Below, piece after piece: positions 43,600-52,437 of a DNA stretch of 64,000 bases. Source of the DNA: Verrucomicrobia bacterium IMCC26134 (lineage in GTDB: Bacteria > Verrucomicrobiota > Verrucomicrobiia > Opitutales > Opitutaceae); assembly GCA_000972765.1 (NCBI GenBank), contig CP011265.1:3903001-3967000 (forward strand), written 5' to 3'. A program made the translations under genes and the position numbers. A model generated the notes under the pieces. The model had not been told where the DNA came from. It was given only the letters and a program-made list of their open reading frames with translations, and made no database searches. Position 1 is the stretch's first letter; every line of letters begins with the position of its first letter.

Positions 43600-44973
43600 T
43601 CAGCTGATGCGGGCGCGGAGGGAGCGGTTGTTGATATTGGCCTTGGCCGAGGCGGCGGAGATGCGGCCCTGCTCCCAGAGGGCGAAAACGGAGGCGTCGA
43701 GCAGGCACATGCCGTCGCGGGAGCCGGTCTCCATGGTGTTGCGCAGGCCGGTGACCTTGCCGTCGCGGATGAGGTTGGTGACGGCGGTGTTGTTGACGAG
43801 GATCTCGCAGGCGAGGGCGAGGGTGCCGTCGAGGGCCGGAAGGAGGCGTTGGCAAAGGATGCCGCGGAGGCTCTCGGAGACGCTGGAACGGATCTGGGGC
43901 TGCTGGCCGGCGGGGAAGGCGTCGAGGAGGCGGTTCAGGGTCGTGGCGGCGTCGCTGGTATGCATGGTGCCGATGACGAGGTGACCGGTCTCGGCGGCGG
44001 TGAGGGCCATCTCGATGGTTTCGAGGTCGCGGAGCTCGCCGACGACGATGATGTCAGGGTCTTCGCGAAGGGCGCCTTTGAGGGCGGAGGCGAAGCTGCG
44101 GGTGTGGATGCCGACTTCGCGCTGGGTGACGTTGCAACCGGCGGCGGGCTGGACGACCTCGATGGGGTCCTCGACGGTGATGATGTGGTCCTCGCGGGTG
44201 TTGTTGAGGAGGGCGACGAGGGAGGCGAGGGTGGTGGTCTTGCCGGCGCCGACCGGGCCGGTGACGAGGATGAGGCCGTTGTGGTAGCTGAGGAGTTTCT
44301 CGATGGTGGGGACGTGTTGACCGTAGCCGAGCTCATCCAGGGTGCGGGGCTGGCCTGGAACGATGCGGTAGCAGCCGGCGGCGCCGCTTTTATGAAACAT
44401 CAAATTGACGCGGTAGCGTTGCTCGGGACCCACGGCCAGGGCGTAGTCTAGGTCTTTTTCATTCAGGAAGAAGGTGCGCTGCTCGGGGGAGAGGAGGGCC
44501 AGGTTGAGGCGGAGGGCGGCATCGGGGCCGAGGGGCGCGTCGTCGAGGTCCTCGAGGACGCGGTTGCGGCGGACAAAGGGGCGGGCGCCGGCGGAGAGGT
44601 GGAGGTCGCTGGCGCCGGCTTCGGCGGCTTCGGCGAGGAGGCCGCGCAGTCCGGCGGCGACGGCTTCGTCGTCGAGGTCGTCGATGGTGGCGAAAGAGAA
44701 GGGCGCGGAGGGATCGGCAGGGGAGGGTGCGGGGCGGTGGGAGGCAAAAGGAGCTGAGGTGGGCGGGCCGGAGGCGGCCTTTTTTTCAGCGAGATCGAGG
44801 AGGTCTTCGAGGGATGGCACGTCGGCGACGTAGTGCTGGTCGATGAGGTGCTGGGCGAACTCGACGAGGGTGACGTCGGGCGGGAGCGCGGCTTCGGCGG
44901 CCTGCGCGTGCTCTTTGGTGAAGATATTATTGGCGACGCCCATGCGGGCGAACCAGAGGAGGTCGGGTGTCAT
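43600..44973 (-). CDS. PilT/PilU-like ATPase with N-terminal extension
   Basis: A 457-residue paralogue of the PilT next to it. An extra N-terminal region of about 120 residues (MTPDLLWFARMGVANNIFTK and a Pro-rich linker near residues 73-92) precedes the ATPase core. Core motifs are ASDLHLSAGARPFVRR, Walker A LVTGPVGAGKTTTLASLVAL, ITVEDPIEVVQPAAG, Walker B EDPDIIVVGELRDLET, LVIGTMHTSDAATTLNRLLD and, near the C-terminus, VTNLIRDGKVTGLRNTM. It probably acts with PilT as PilU does, in an accessory or conditional retraction role (inference). It lies 44 bp upstream of pilT in the same run. Confidence 0.88.
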   Translation of the reverse strand: MTPDLLWFARMGVANNIFTKEHAQAAEAALPPDVTLVEFAQHLIDQHYVADVPSLEDLLDLAEKKAASGPPTSAPFASHRPAPSPADPSAPFSFATIDDLDDEAVAAGLRGLLAEAAEAGASDLHLSAGARPFVRRNRVLEDLDDAPLGPDAALRLNLALLSPEQRTFFLNEKDLDYALAVGPEQRYRVNLMFHKSGAAGCYRIVPGQPRTLDELGYGQHVPTIEKLLSYHNGLILVTGPVGAGKTTTLASLVALLNNTREDHIITVEDPIEVVQPAAGCNVTQREVGIHTRSFASALKGALREDPDIIVVGELRDLETIEMALTAAETGHLVIGTMHTSDAATTLNRLLDAFPAGQQPQIRSSVSESLRGILCQRLLPALDGTLALACEILVNNTAVTNLIRDGKVTGLRNTMETGSRDGMCLLDASVFALWEQGRISAASAKANINNRSLRARIS

Positions 44974-45096
44974 GCGGGTGCGCCGTGCGGAGCGCGGCGG
45001 AGGGGGCGTGGTTAAGGTGAAGGATTTAGTTTTAAAAGGCGCCGGCCTGCGCCGCGACGTGGCAGGATGCGGAAGGAAAATCCCCGGGCTTTGAGC

Positions 45097-46374
45097 TTAG
45101 GCGCGGATCTGGCCGGTTCCGTCGATGAGGTATTTGTAGGTGCAGAGTTCGCGCAGGCCCATGGGGCCGCGGGCGTGGAGGCGGTCGGTGCTGATGCCGA
45201 TCTCGGCGCCGAAGCCGAACTCGAAGCCGTCGTTGAAACGGGTGGAGGCGTTCCAGGGGACGACGGCGCTGTCCACGGCGGCCTGGAAGCGGCGGGCGGC
45301 GGTCTGGTCGGCGGTGATGATGGCGTCGGTGTGGGCGGAGCTGTCTCGGTTGATGATGGCGATCGCGGATTCGAGGTCGGGGACGATGCGGACGGCGAGG
45401 ATGAGGTCGAGGAACTCGGCGCGAAAATCGGCTTCGGTGGCGGCGGATGTTTTCAGGCCTGGGGTGGAGGCGAGGAGGGCGAGGGCGGCGGGGTCGCAGC
45501 GGAGTTGCACGCCCTTGGCGCAGAGTGCGGCGGCTAGGCGGGGGAGGATGGAGGGGGCGATGCCGGCGTGAACGAGAAGTTGCTCGGCGGTGTTGCAGAC
45601 GCCGGGGCGCTGGGTTTTGGCATTGAGGATAATGGCCTCGGCCATGGCTGGGTCGGCGGCCTTGTCCACGTAAACGAAGCAGACTCCGGTGTAGTGCTTG
45701 ATGACGGGGATGGTGCTGTGCTCGGCGACGAAGCGAATGAGGGACTCGCCGCCGCGGGGGATGATGCAGGAGATGAGCGAGTCGAGGGTGAGGAGGTGGT
45801 TGAGCGCGGCGCGGTCGGTGGTGGGGATGAGCTGGACGGCGTCGGCGGGCAGGCCGGTCTCGGCGAGGGCTTGCTGGACGAGGGCGGCGAGGGCGGTGTT
45901 GGTGTGGAAAATCTCTTTGCCGCCACGCAGGATGGAGGCGTTACCGGACTTCAGGCAGAGCACGGCGCAGTCGATGGTGACGTTGGGGCGGGCCTCGTAG
46001 ATGATCCCAATGACGCCGAGGGGGACGCGGAGCTTGCGGATGACGATACCGTTGGGGCGGGTGGTGGATTCGAGGGGTTCGCCGACGGGGTCGGGGAGGG
46101 CGGCGACCTGCGCGACAGACTCGGCAAGGTGGACGAGGCGGGCAGGGGTGAGGGTGAGCCGGTCGATTTGGGCGGCGGGCAGACTGGCGGCGCGGGCGGC
46201 GGCGAGGTCGAGGGCGTTGGCGGCGAGCAGGGTGGCCTCGGCGGCGGGGAGGAGGCGGGCGAGAGCGAGCAGGGCGGCGTCTTTTTGCGCGGTGGGGGTG
46301 GTCGCGAGCACGAGGGCGGCGGCGCGGGCTCGGACGGCGATGGCGGTGACTAGGGTGGCGAGATCGGCGGACAT
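45097..46374 (-). CDS. proA: Glutamate-5-semialdehyde dehydrogenase (gamma-glutamyl phosphate reductase)
   Basis: NADPH-dependent reduction of gamma-glutamyl phosphate, second step of proline synthesis. A 425-residue aldehyde-dehydrogenase-fold protein. Family blocks are [80 protein letters not shown], catalytic Cys in [15 protein letters not shown], and [19 protein letters not shown] at the C-terminus. Length is normal. No proB gene is adjacent in the window. It lies downstream of a clear terminator for the PfkB gene, so it has its own promoter. Confidence 0.95.
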   Translation of the reverse strand: MSADLATLVTAIAVRARAAALVLATTPTAQKDAALLALARLLPAAEATLLAANALDLAAARAASLPAAQIDRLTLTPARLVHLAESVAQVAALPDPVGEPLESTTRPNGIVIRKLRVPLGVIGIIYEARPNVTIDCAVLCLKSGNASILRGGKEIFHTNTALAALVQQALAETGLPADAVQLIPTTDRAALNHLLTLDSLISCIIPRGGESLIRFVAEHSTIPVIKHYTGVCFVYVDKAADPAMAEAIILNAKTQRPGVCNTAEQLLVHAGIAPSILPRLAAALCAKGVQLRCDPAALALLASTPGLKTSAATEADFRAEFLDLILAVRIVPDLESAIAIINRDSSAHTDAIITADQTAARRFQAAVDSAVVPWNASTRFNDGFEFGFGAEIGISTDRLHARGPMGLRELCTYKYLIDGTGQIRA

Positions 46375-46491
46375 GGCGTGAGCCGCGAGGGCGGCGGAGG
46401 GAAAATTAAGAGAAACGATTAAGTATAAGGAGAGGACCGTAGGCGGGCGGGTGCAAGCGAGGGATGTTTGGTAATGAGCTCCGGGCTTGCG

Positions 46492-46526
46492 AAAAAGCCC
46501 CGGTCGCGGAGGCGCGGGCCGGGGCT
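46492..46526 (-). terminator. Rho-independent terminator after the PfkB gene
   Basis: On the minus strand an 8-bp stem AGCCCCGG/CCGGGGCT with a 15-nt loop is followed by a T run, 28 bp after the PfkB stop at 46555. It separates that gene from proA. Confidence 0.75.
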
Positions 46527-46554
46527 GGAGGCATCGGGGGGGCGCGGCGGGCGT

Positions 46555-47571
46555 TCAGTTGGCCGGGGCTAGGCTCCGGGCTGTCGCGCGGAGGTCGGGC
46601 CAGCGGTGGGCGGGGATGGCGGGGCCGGAGTGGCGGACGGATTCGGAGCCGATGAGGGCGGCGAGGGCGCCGGCGGCGGGCAGGGACCAGCCGTTGAGGT
46701 GGGCGTGGAGGAAGGCGCCGGCAAAGGCGTCGCCGGCGCCGTTGGTATCCACGACCTGGGGAGCGGGGACGGGCGCGATGCGGTGGAGCTCTGTGCCGCG
46801 GGCGATCCAGGCGCCGTCTTTGCCGACTTTGACCACGGCGATCACGCCCTCGGAGGCGAGGCGGAGGGCAAGGGCGGCGTAGTCGTCGCCGGAGTTCGGA
46901 TAAAGGGCGCGGATCTCGTCCTCGTTGGCGAAGACGATGCCGATGCCGCCTTGGCGGAACTGGGCGAAGAGCCAGTCGCGGGAGGCGTTGACGACCTCGA
47001 AGGAGGCGATGTCCAGGGAGACGGTGGCGCCCGAGGCGCGGGCGTGGGCGAGGACGGCGTCGGCCAGGGCGGGGTTAAAGACGAGATAGCCCTCGATGTG
47101 GGCGTGGCGGACACCGGCGAAGTCGGCGGTGGAGAGCTCGGCGGGCGAGAGGGTGAGGGCGGCGCCGAGATCGGTGCGCATGGTGCGCGCGGCGTCGGGC
47201 GTGATGAGGGCGAGGCAGCGGGCGTTGGGCAGGGCGGCGGTTTTGAAGCGGGAAACGTCCACCCCGGCGGCGGCGGCCTGGCTGCGGTAGGTGTCGGCGG
47301 TGGTGTCGTGGCCCAATTTGCCGAGAAAAGTGGTGCGGAGGCCGAGGCCGGCGGCGTTACGGACGACGTTGGCCGCGCTGCCGCCGTTTTCCAGCGAGGG
47401 AGGGGCGGGGAGGCGGGCGATGATGGAGTCCATCTCGGCGGCGTCCACCAAGACCATGCCGCCCTTGTCGCCGCGCACTCCGGCGAGGAAGGATTCGGGC
47501 ACGGGGGCGGTGAGGTCCATGATGGGGGAGCCGATACCGATGAGGTCGAAGGAGGTGGCAGGGGAGGACAT
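46555..47571 (-). CDS. PfkB-family carbohydrate/nucleoside kinase
   Basis: A 338-residue ribokinase-like kinase. It begins FDLIGIGSPIMDLTAPVPES. The middle has the GGSAANVVRNAAGLGLRTTF signature 1 region with a di-Gly switch, and the C-terminal signature 2 is VDTNGAGDAFAGAFLHAHLN with the catalytic Asp. The subgroup resembles adenosine kinase-like sugar kinases in Bacteroidota and Verrucomicrobiota. The substrate (adenosine, fructose, ribose or inosine) cannot be decided. It lies 21 bp after the DUF6941 gene, likely the same transcript, and ends at a terminator. Confidence 0.85.
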   Translation of the reverse strand: MSSPATSFDLIGIGSPIMDLTAPVPESFLAGVRGDKGGMVLVDAAEMDSIIARLPAPPSLENGGSAANVVRNAAGLGLRTTFLGKLGHDTTADTYRSQAAAAGVDVSRFKTAALPNARCLALITPDAARTMRTDLGAALTLSPAELSTADFAGVRHAHIEGYLVFNPALADAVLAHARASGATVSLDIASFEVVNASRDWLFAQFRQGGIGIVFANEDEIRALYPNSGDDYAALALRLASEGVIAVVKVGKDGAWIARGTELHRIAPVPAPQVVDTNGAGDAFAGAFLHAHLNGWSLPAAGALAALIGSESVRHSGPAIPAHRWPDLRATARSLAPAN

Positions 47572-47592
47572 GACGGGGAGGCGGGCGCTGGC

Positions 47593-47976
47593 TTAGTTGG
47601 CGACGGTGAGGTTGGTGGCGAGCAGGGGCTCGTCGTCGACCTCGATGAGGATGGAGTAGTCGGCGACGGCGGGGAAGCTGAGGTTGCGGACGTCGTTGAT
47701 GAGATTGATGCGCTGGAGGGGCCCCATGGATTCGAATTCGCGATCGAGGAGGGTGTTCATCGATGAGTGGTCGAGGCCGAGAGAGATGCGGATCTTGTGT
47801 TTGCCAGCGGGGACGTCGCTGAGGGTGAGAAACCAGATCATGAACGGGTGGGTGAAGGGGAATTGGCGGCCGCGGATGGCGGAGAATACGCCGAGGAGGG
47901 TGTGTTTACCGGTGCCTGGATCGATGTGAACGCCGTCGCACATGAGCCAGCAGAGGACCTGAGGTTTGGTGTTCAT
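47593..47976 (-). CDS. DUF6941 family protein
   Basis: A 127-residue small protein from ATG 47976. It has LCWLMCDGVHIDPGTGKHTL followed by LGVFSAIRGRQFPFTHPFM near the start and ends YSILIEVDDEPLLATNLTV, the pattern of DUF6941, a beta-sandwich-like family of unknown function. A longer frame to 48111 adds an Arg/Pro-rich stretch and would overlap the pyrG promoter region, so it is rejected. It is divergent from pyrG (146 bp) and probably cotranscribed with the PfkB kinase gene. Confidence 0.75.
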   Translation of the reverse strand: MNTKPQVLCWLMCDGVHIDPGTGKHTLLGVFSAIRGRQFPFTHPFMIWFLTLSDVPAGKHKIRISLGLDHSSMNTLLDREFESMGPLQRINLINDVRNLSFPAVADYSILIEVDDEPLLATNLTVAN

Positions 47977-48122
47977 AGATTTAATAAGGGCTGAGCGTGG
48001 GGTGCAGACGCGCGTGGGGGAAGGCGGAAGTGCGGTAAGCGGGCGGTTCTCAAAAAAAGGTATCGGTCGCCGGGGCAGGGATTTTCTTGTCAGGGTTTTG
48101 GCTCGGTTCATATCCGGTTGGG

Positions 48123-49802
48123 ATGAAGTATATTTTCGTGACCGGTGGGGTGGTTTCTTCGTTGGGCAAAGGCCTGACGGCTGCGGCGCTGGGCGCCCTG
48201 TTGGAGATGCGCGGGCTGACCGTGCGGATCCAGAAATTTGATCCTTACCTCAACGTGGACCCGGGCACGATGAGCCCTTACCAGCATGGCGAGGTTTACG
48301 TGCTCGAGGATGGCGCGGAGACGGATCTCGACCTCGGTCACTATGAGCGTTTCACGAGTGGTAAATTATCCCGGATCAACAGTCTGAGTTCCGGCCAGGT
48401 TTACGAAAGCGTGATTCAGAAGGAGCGGCGCGGAGCCTATCTCGGCAAGACGGTGCAGGTCATCCCGCATGTCACCAATGAGATCAAGGAGCGCATCACC
48501 GTGGCGGCGAAGGACGTGGATGTGTTGATCACCGAAATCGGCGGGACCACGGGTGATATCGAGGGGCTGCCCTTCCTGGAGGCTTTGCGTCAGTTCGCCT
48601 TGGAACAGGGGCCGCGCGACGTTATTTTCCTTCACGTGACTCTCGTGCCTTATCTTGCGGCCGCGGGGGAATTGAAGACCAAGCCCACCCAGCAATCCGT
48701 CGCAAAGCTGCGCGAGATCGGCATCCAACCCCACGTGTTGGTCTGCCGGAGTGAGAAGCCGATTGATGCCAGCGTGCGGGACAAGTTGTCCATGTTCTGC
48801 AACGTGCCGGTGAAAGCCGTGATCGAGTGCCGGGACGTAGAATCGATTTACGAGCTGCCCATTGCGTTGCAAAACGAGGGTCTGGACCAGCTCGTCGTTG
48901 ACCTCTTCGGCCTGAATAAACCCCAGCCCGAGCGCAATGTCTGGGCCGAGCTCGCCCGCCGGATCAACCATCCCTCCCACACCGTGCGCATCGGCGTGGT
49001 GGGCAAATACATCGAGCTTCAGGACGCCTACAAATCCGTTTACGAGTCCGTTACGCACGCCGGCATCGCCAACAATGCCAGGGTCGAGGTTGTGCGCGTG
49101 GACGCCGAGGATCTGGAAAAACGCGGCGGCACCGCTGTCTTGAAGGGGCTCGACGGCATCCTTGTGCCCGGTGGCTTCGGCGATCGCGGCACCGAGGGCA
49201 AGATCATCGCCGCCCGGTATGCCCGTGAGAACAAGGTCCCTTACTACGGCCTTTGCCTCGGACTCCAGATCGCCGTCATCGAGTTTGCCCGCAATGTCCT
49301 GAAGTTGAAGGGCGCGAACTCCACCGAGTTCGACGCCGCCTCTCCGCACCCCGTCATCAACATGATGGAGGAGCAGAAAAAGATCATCGACAAGGGTGCG
49401 ACCATGCGCCTCGGCAGCTACGAGTGTGCGCTCACGCCCGGCTCCAAGGCGGCCAAGGCCTACAAGGCCGAAAGCATCCGCGAGCGCCACCGCCACCGCT
49501 ACGAGGTCAACAATGCCTACGTCGGCCAGCTTCAGCGCGGCGGCCTCACCGTCTCCGGCATCAACCCGCGCCGCAATCTCGTCGAGATCGTGGAGCTCAA
49601 GGACCACCCCTTCTACCTCGCGGTGCAGTTCCATCCCGAGTTCCAGTCCAAGCCCCTCCAGGCACATCCTCTTTTCGCCGCCTTCATCGCCGCCGCCTTG
49701 AAGGCCAAAAAACCTGCGAAGGCCAAGCCGAAGTCCCGCGCCAAACCCAAAGCTTCAACGCCAAGTCGCAAAGGCGCAAAGGCCGCGAAGAAGAAGGCGT
49801 GA
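48123..49802 (+). CDS. pyrG: CTP synthase
   Basis: UTP + ATP + glutamine to CTP. A 559-residue protein from ATG 48123. The N-terminal amidoligase domain has [40 protein letters not shown] and [20 protein letters not shown]. The C-terminal class I glutaminase (from about residue 290) has the nucleophile Cys in [19 protein letters not shown] and His/Glu in [10 protein letters not shown] Lys/Ala-rich tail ([17 protein letters not shown]) extends beyond the usual end by about 25 residues. TTG 48087 is possible but the conserved start is MKYIF. A TTGTCA/TATCCG pair ends 7 bp before the ATG, so the mRNA might be nearly leaderless (weak). Confidence 0.96.
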   Translation: MKYIFVTGGVVSSLGKGLTAAALGALLEMRGLTVRIQKFDPYLNVDPGTMSPYQHGEVYVLEDGAETDLDLGHYERFTSGKLSRINSLSSGQVYESVIQKERRGAYLGKTVQVIPHVTNEIKERITVAAKDVDVLITEIGGTTGDIEGLPFLEALRQFALEQGPRDVIFLHVTLVPYLAAAGELKTKPTQQSVAKLREIGIQPHVLVCRSEKPIDASVRDKLSMFCNVPVKAVIECRDVESIYELPIALQNEGLDQLVVDLFGLNKPQPERNVWAELARRINHPSHTVRIGVVGKYIELQDAYKSVYESVTHAGIANNARVEVVRVDAEDLEKRGGTAVLKGLDGILVPGGFGDRGTEGKIIAARYARENKVPYYGLCLGLQIAVIEFARNVLKLKGANSTEFDAASPHPVINMMEEQKKIIDKGATMRLGSYECALTPGSKAAKAYKAESIRERHRHRYEVNNAYVGQLQRGGLTVSGINPRRNLVEIVELKDHPFYLAVQFHPEFQSKPLQAHPLFAAFIAAALKAKKPAKAKPKSRAKPKASTPSRKGAKAAKKKA

Positions 49803-49892
49803 TCTGGCGCCGCTTGTATCGCTCCCTTCCGTATCTTTGTCCTGCCCTGTCCTGTAGTGCTCAGCGTTTTCGTGATTTTGCGTTAAACTAAC

Positions 49893-50693
49893 ATGCCACT
49901 TTTCGACCCCAAAAAACTACTCGTTCTCGCCGGTCCTTGTTCGCTGGAGAACGAGCACGTGGTGCGCGCCGTGGCCGGGAAATTGATCTCGATCCGGGCA
50001 AAATATCCCGAGCTGAACCTCGTCTTCAAAGGCTCCTTCGATAAAGCCAACCGCACCTCCATCGCAGGCGGGCGAGGCACCGGCATGGAGGCCGGCCTCG
50101 CCTTGCACGCCATGGTCAAAAAGGACTATTGCCTGCCCTGCGTGACCGATGTGCACGAGAGTGACCAATGCGCCGCCGTCGCCGCCGTGTGCGACGTGTT
50201 GCAGATTCCCGCCTACCTCTGCCGCCAGACCGATCTCCTCCTCGCCGCCGCCGCCACGGGCAAGGTCGTGAATGTGAAAAAGGGCCAGTTCCTCTCGCCC
50301 AGCGACATGGTTCATGTGGTCGGAAAGCTCGCTCACGGCGGTGCGGCCGAGATCTGGCAATGCGAGCGCGGCGCCACCTTCGGCTACAACAACCTCGTGG
50401 TGGACATGCGCAGCTTCCCCATCATGGCCCGCAACGGCTACCCGACCATCCTTGACGCCACCCACAGTGTGCAGCTCCCGGGCGCGGGCGGCGGCAAGAG
50501 CAGCGGCCAGCGCGAGTTCGTGCCCACCCTCGCCTTCGCCGCCCTCGCGGCCGGCGCCGACGGTCTTTTCATCGAAACCCATCCGGATCCAGCCAACGCG
50601 CTCTCCGACGGTCCGAACATGGTGCCGCTCGACGAGCTCGAAGCCCTGCTGGTGAAGTGTCTCGCCTTCTGGCGTCTCGCCCGCGCCTCCTGA
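49893..50693 (+). CDS. kdsA: 3-deoxy-8-phosphooctulonate (Kdo-8-P) synthase
   Basis: Condenses PEP with arabinose 5-phosphate to make Kdo-8-phosphate for lipopolysaccharide, which shows a Gram-negative outer membrane. A 266-residue TIM-barrel protein. LLVLAGPCSLENEHVVRAVA is at the start, then LVFKGSFDKANRTSIAGGRG, PCVTDVHESDQCAAVAAVCD, IPAYLCRQTDLLLAAAATGK and VVNVKKGQFLSPSDM. FDATHSVQ-like TILDATHSVQLPGAGGGKSS and FIETHPDP close the barrel. It is 90 bp downstream of pyrG on the same strand, a frequent pair. Length is slightly shorter than E. coli KdsA. Confidence 0.95.
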   Translation: MPLFDPKKLLVLAGPCSLENEHVVRAVAGKLISIRAKYPELNLVFKGSFDKANRTSIAGGRGTGMEAGLALHAMVKKDYCLPCVTDVHESDQCAAVAAVCDVLQIPAYLCRQTDLLLAAAATGKVVNVKKGQFLSPSDMVHVVGKLAHGGAAEIWQCERGATFGYNNLVVDMRSFPIMARNGYPTILDATHSVQLPGAGGGKSSGQREFVPTLAFAALAAGADGLFIETHPDPANALSDGPNMVPLDELEALLVKCLAFWRLARAS

Positions 50694-50751
50694 GTGATTT
50701 CGCCGCGCGGTCCCCGTATCCTGTTCGTTGCACAGTCTTGGTAATCATCCG

Positions 50752-50781
50752 TTGACCCTCGCCAGCCGAAGTAAATAATAC
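50752..50781 (+). promoter_or_regulatory. Sigma70-like promoter for the lipoyl-KASIII gene
   Basis: TTGACC (50752-50757) and TAATAC (50776-50781) are separated by 18 bp. Predicted transcription start is about 50788, which leaves a leader of about 29 nt before ATG 50817. No strong ribosome binding site is seen. Confidence 0.45.
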
Positions 50782-50816
50782 CCTACTTAGGTCAAATTCC
50801 CCTCTTTATACTCACG

Positions 50817-52388
50817 ATGGAAAACTTCCTTATCGACGTGCCGGTGCCTTCCATGGGCGCGACCGTCAACGAACTCACCGTCATTGATCTGAAAGTCGGA
50901 GTAGGAGATGTTTTGAGCAAGGGCCGCGTCGCCGCCGAGCTGGAGAGCGATAAATCCGTCTTCGAGTGGGAGGCGCCGTGCGACGGCACCGTGCGCGCCG
51001 TGCATTGCCGCGCGGGCGACATCATACGCTCCGGGGACCTGTTTATCAGTATCGAGACGGCCGACGAGTCACTCCGCCATCTCATCTCCAAGGGCGCGCC
51101 CGTCAAAGCAGCCCTCGCCGCCGCGCCGCTTCCCGTTTCGACCGCGGCCTCGTCCGTGTCACAGGCTGCGATTGCCGCCCCTGTCCCCGCCGGTTCCGGT
51201 GCGCTCTGGACGCCACGCGCGCTGAAGCTCGCGCAAGAGGCCGGCCTCACTCCCGCCGCCTTGGCGGGCATCACCGGCACCGCACCCGGGGGCCGCATTT
51301 CCGGTGACGACTTTACCAGCTGGCTGGCCGCTCAGCCTGCACTCGCCGCCGCCGTCATCCCCGCTTCGCCAGTCGCCCCCGCCAGCGCAGTTGCTTCGAC
51401 CCAGGAGACGGTCTGCATCGCCGGCATCGGCTATGCGGTGCCGAAAAACATCCGCCCCACCAGCGAGATTTTAAAAGCCTTCCCCGGCCGCACCGAGGCC
51501 GAGATGCACAAGCTTACCGGCATCCACGAGCGCCGCTACGCCGACGCCGACGAATCCGCCACCAGCCTCGCCGCCACCGCGGTCGGCCAGGCGCTCAAGC
51601 AGGCCGGCATCGAGCCGGCGCAGATCGATGGTATCGTCCTCGCCACCATCATCCCCGACCAGCCCGTGCCCTCGATGGCGAGCGCGCTGGCCAAGTTGAT
51701 CGGCTGCCCCAAGGCCCTTGCCTTCGACCTCAACGCCGCCTGCTCCGGCTGGCTTTACGCCCTTGAAGTCGGCCGCGCCTTCATTCGCGGCGGCACGGCC
51801 AGAACGATCGTGGTCGTGACCGCCGAGCTGCTCTCCCGCATCACCAATCCCGAGGATCACGAGACCGCCTTTCTGTTTGGCGACGGCGCAGGCGCGGCGA
51901 TTTTAACCGACGCCCCCGGCGGCCATCGCCTGCACCGCATGGCGCTCTCCGGTGATGCCGCGCATTTCAACGCCATCCAGCGTCCGGGCGGCGGCGCATC
52001 GCGCCCCGTGCCCTGCGCCGACGGCAGCGACCGCGCGGATTTTTATCTGCAAATGGACGGGGCCGCCGTGTTTAAAAACGCCGTCGTAGCTTTCGCCGAT
52101 CAGATTGAAAAAGCGATGGCACGCCACGGCCTCAAGCCCGACGACATCGCCTGGATCGTGCCCCACCAGGCCAACGAACGCATTCTGCGCGCGGTGGGCA
52201 AACGCGTGGGCATCCCCTTCGAGAAGTTCGTCGTGACCATCGCCAAATACGGCAACACCTCCGGCGCGTCCGTATCGATGGCGCTCGGCTGGGCCGCCGA
52301 GGAAGGCATTTTCAAGACGGGCGACAAAATCATCTTCTGCTCGGTTGGCGCCGGCCTGACCTACGCCGGCGGTTTGCTGGTGTGGTGA
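50817..52388 (+). CDS. Lipoyl-PSBD-ketoacyl-ACP synthase III fusion
   Basis: A 523-residue fusion. Residues 1-80 are a lipoyl domain with Lys46 in ELESDKSVFEWEAP, the modified-lysine DK turn typical of lipoyl rather than biotinyl domains. An Ala/Pro linker follows. Residues about 127-170 match the E3/E1-binding peripheral subunit domain (WTPRALKLAQEAGL, GTAPGGRISGDDF), with a second Ala/Pro linker after it. Residues 200-523 are a full KASIII (FabH) with Cys309 in NAACSGWLYAL, His450 in VPHQANERIL and Asn480 in YGNTSGAS. The E2 acyltransferase domain of a 2-oxoacid dehydrogenase is thus replaced by a condensing enzyme. The likely role is to prime fatty-acid synthesis with an acyl group delivered on lipoate. 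It has its own promoter and no dehydrogenase genes nearby. Confidence 0.93.
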   Translation: MENFLIDVPVPSMGATVNELTVIDLKVGVGDVLSKGRVAAELESDKSVFEWEAPCDGTVRAVHCRAGDIIRSGDLFISIETADESLRHLISKGAPVKAALAAAPLPVSTAASSVSQAAIAAPVPAGSGALWTPRALKLAQEAGLTPAALAGITGTAPGGRISGDDFTSWLAAQPALAAAVIPASPVAPASAVASTQETVCIAGIGYAVPKNIRPTSEILKAFPGRTEAEMHKLTGIHERRYADADESATSLAATAVGQALKQAGIEPAQIDGIVLATIIPDQPVPSMASALAKLIGCPKALAFDLNAACSGWLYALEVGRAFIRGGTARTIVVVTAELLSRITNPEDHETAFLFGDGAGAAILTDAPGGHRLHRMALSGDAAHFNAIQRPGGGASRPVPCADGSDRADFYLQMDGAAVFKNAVVAFADQIEKAMARHGLKPDDIAWIVPHQANERILRAVGKRVGIPFEKFVVTIAKYGNTSGASVSMALGWAAEEGIFKTGDKIIFCSVGAGLTYAGGLLVW

Positions 52389-52437
52389 CGGCGATGAGGC
52401 CGGCCGTTTTTTGACGGAACGCCTGGCCGGATGGAAA

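Noticed and set aside
42485-43855. Longer pilT start at 43855
   Set aside because: The added 100 residues are Arg/His/Pro-rich and overlap the upstream pilT-like gene; MPAIDDLL at 43555 is the family start.
45568-46353. 261-codon plus-strand open frame
   Set aside because: Antisense of proA, low complexity Gly/Glu/Asp.
46606-47766. 386-codon plus-strand open frame
   Set aside because: Gly/Glu/Asp/Val-rich antisense of the PfkB kinase and DUF6941 genes, with no recognisable domain.
48366-49667. 433-codon minus-strand open frame
   Set aside because: Antisense to the strongly conserved pyrG; composition (Asp/Gly/Leu/Val/His-rich) is that of a GC-rich shadow.
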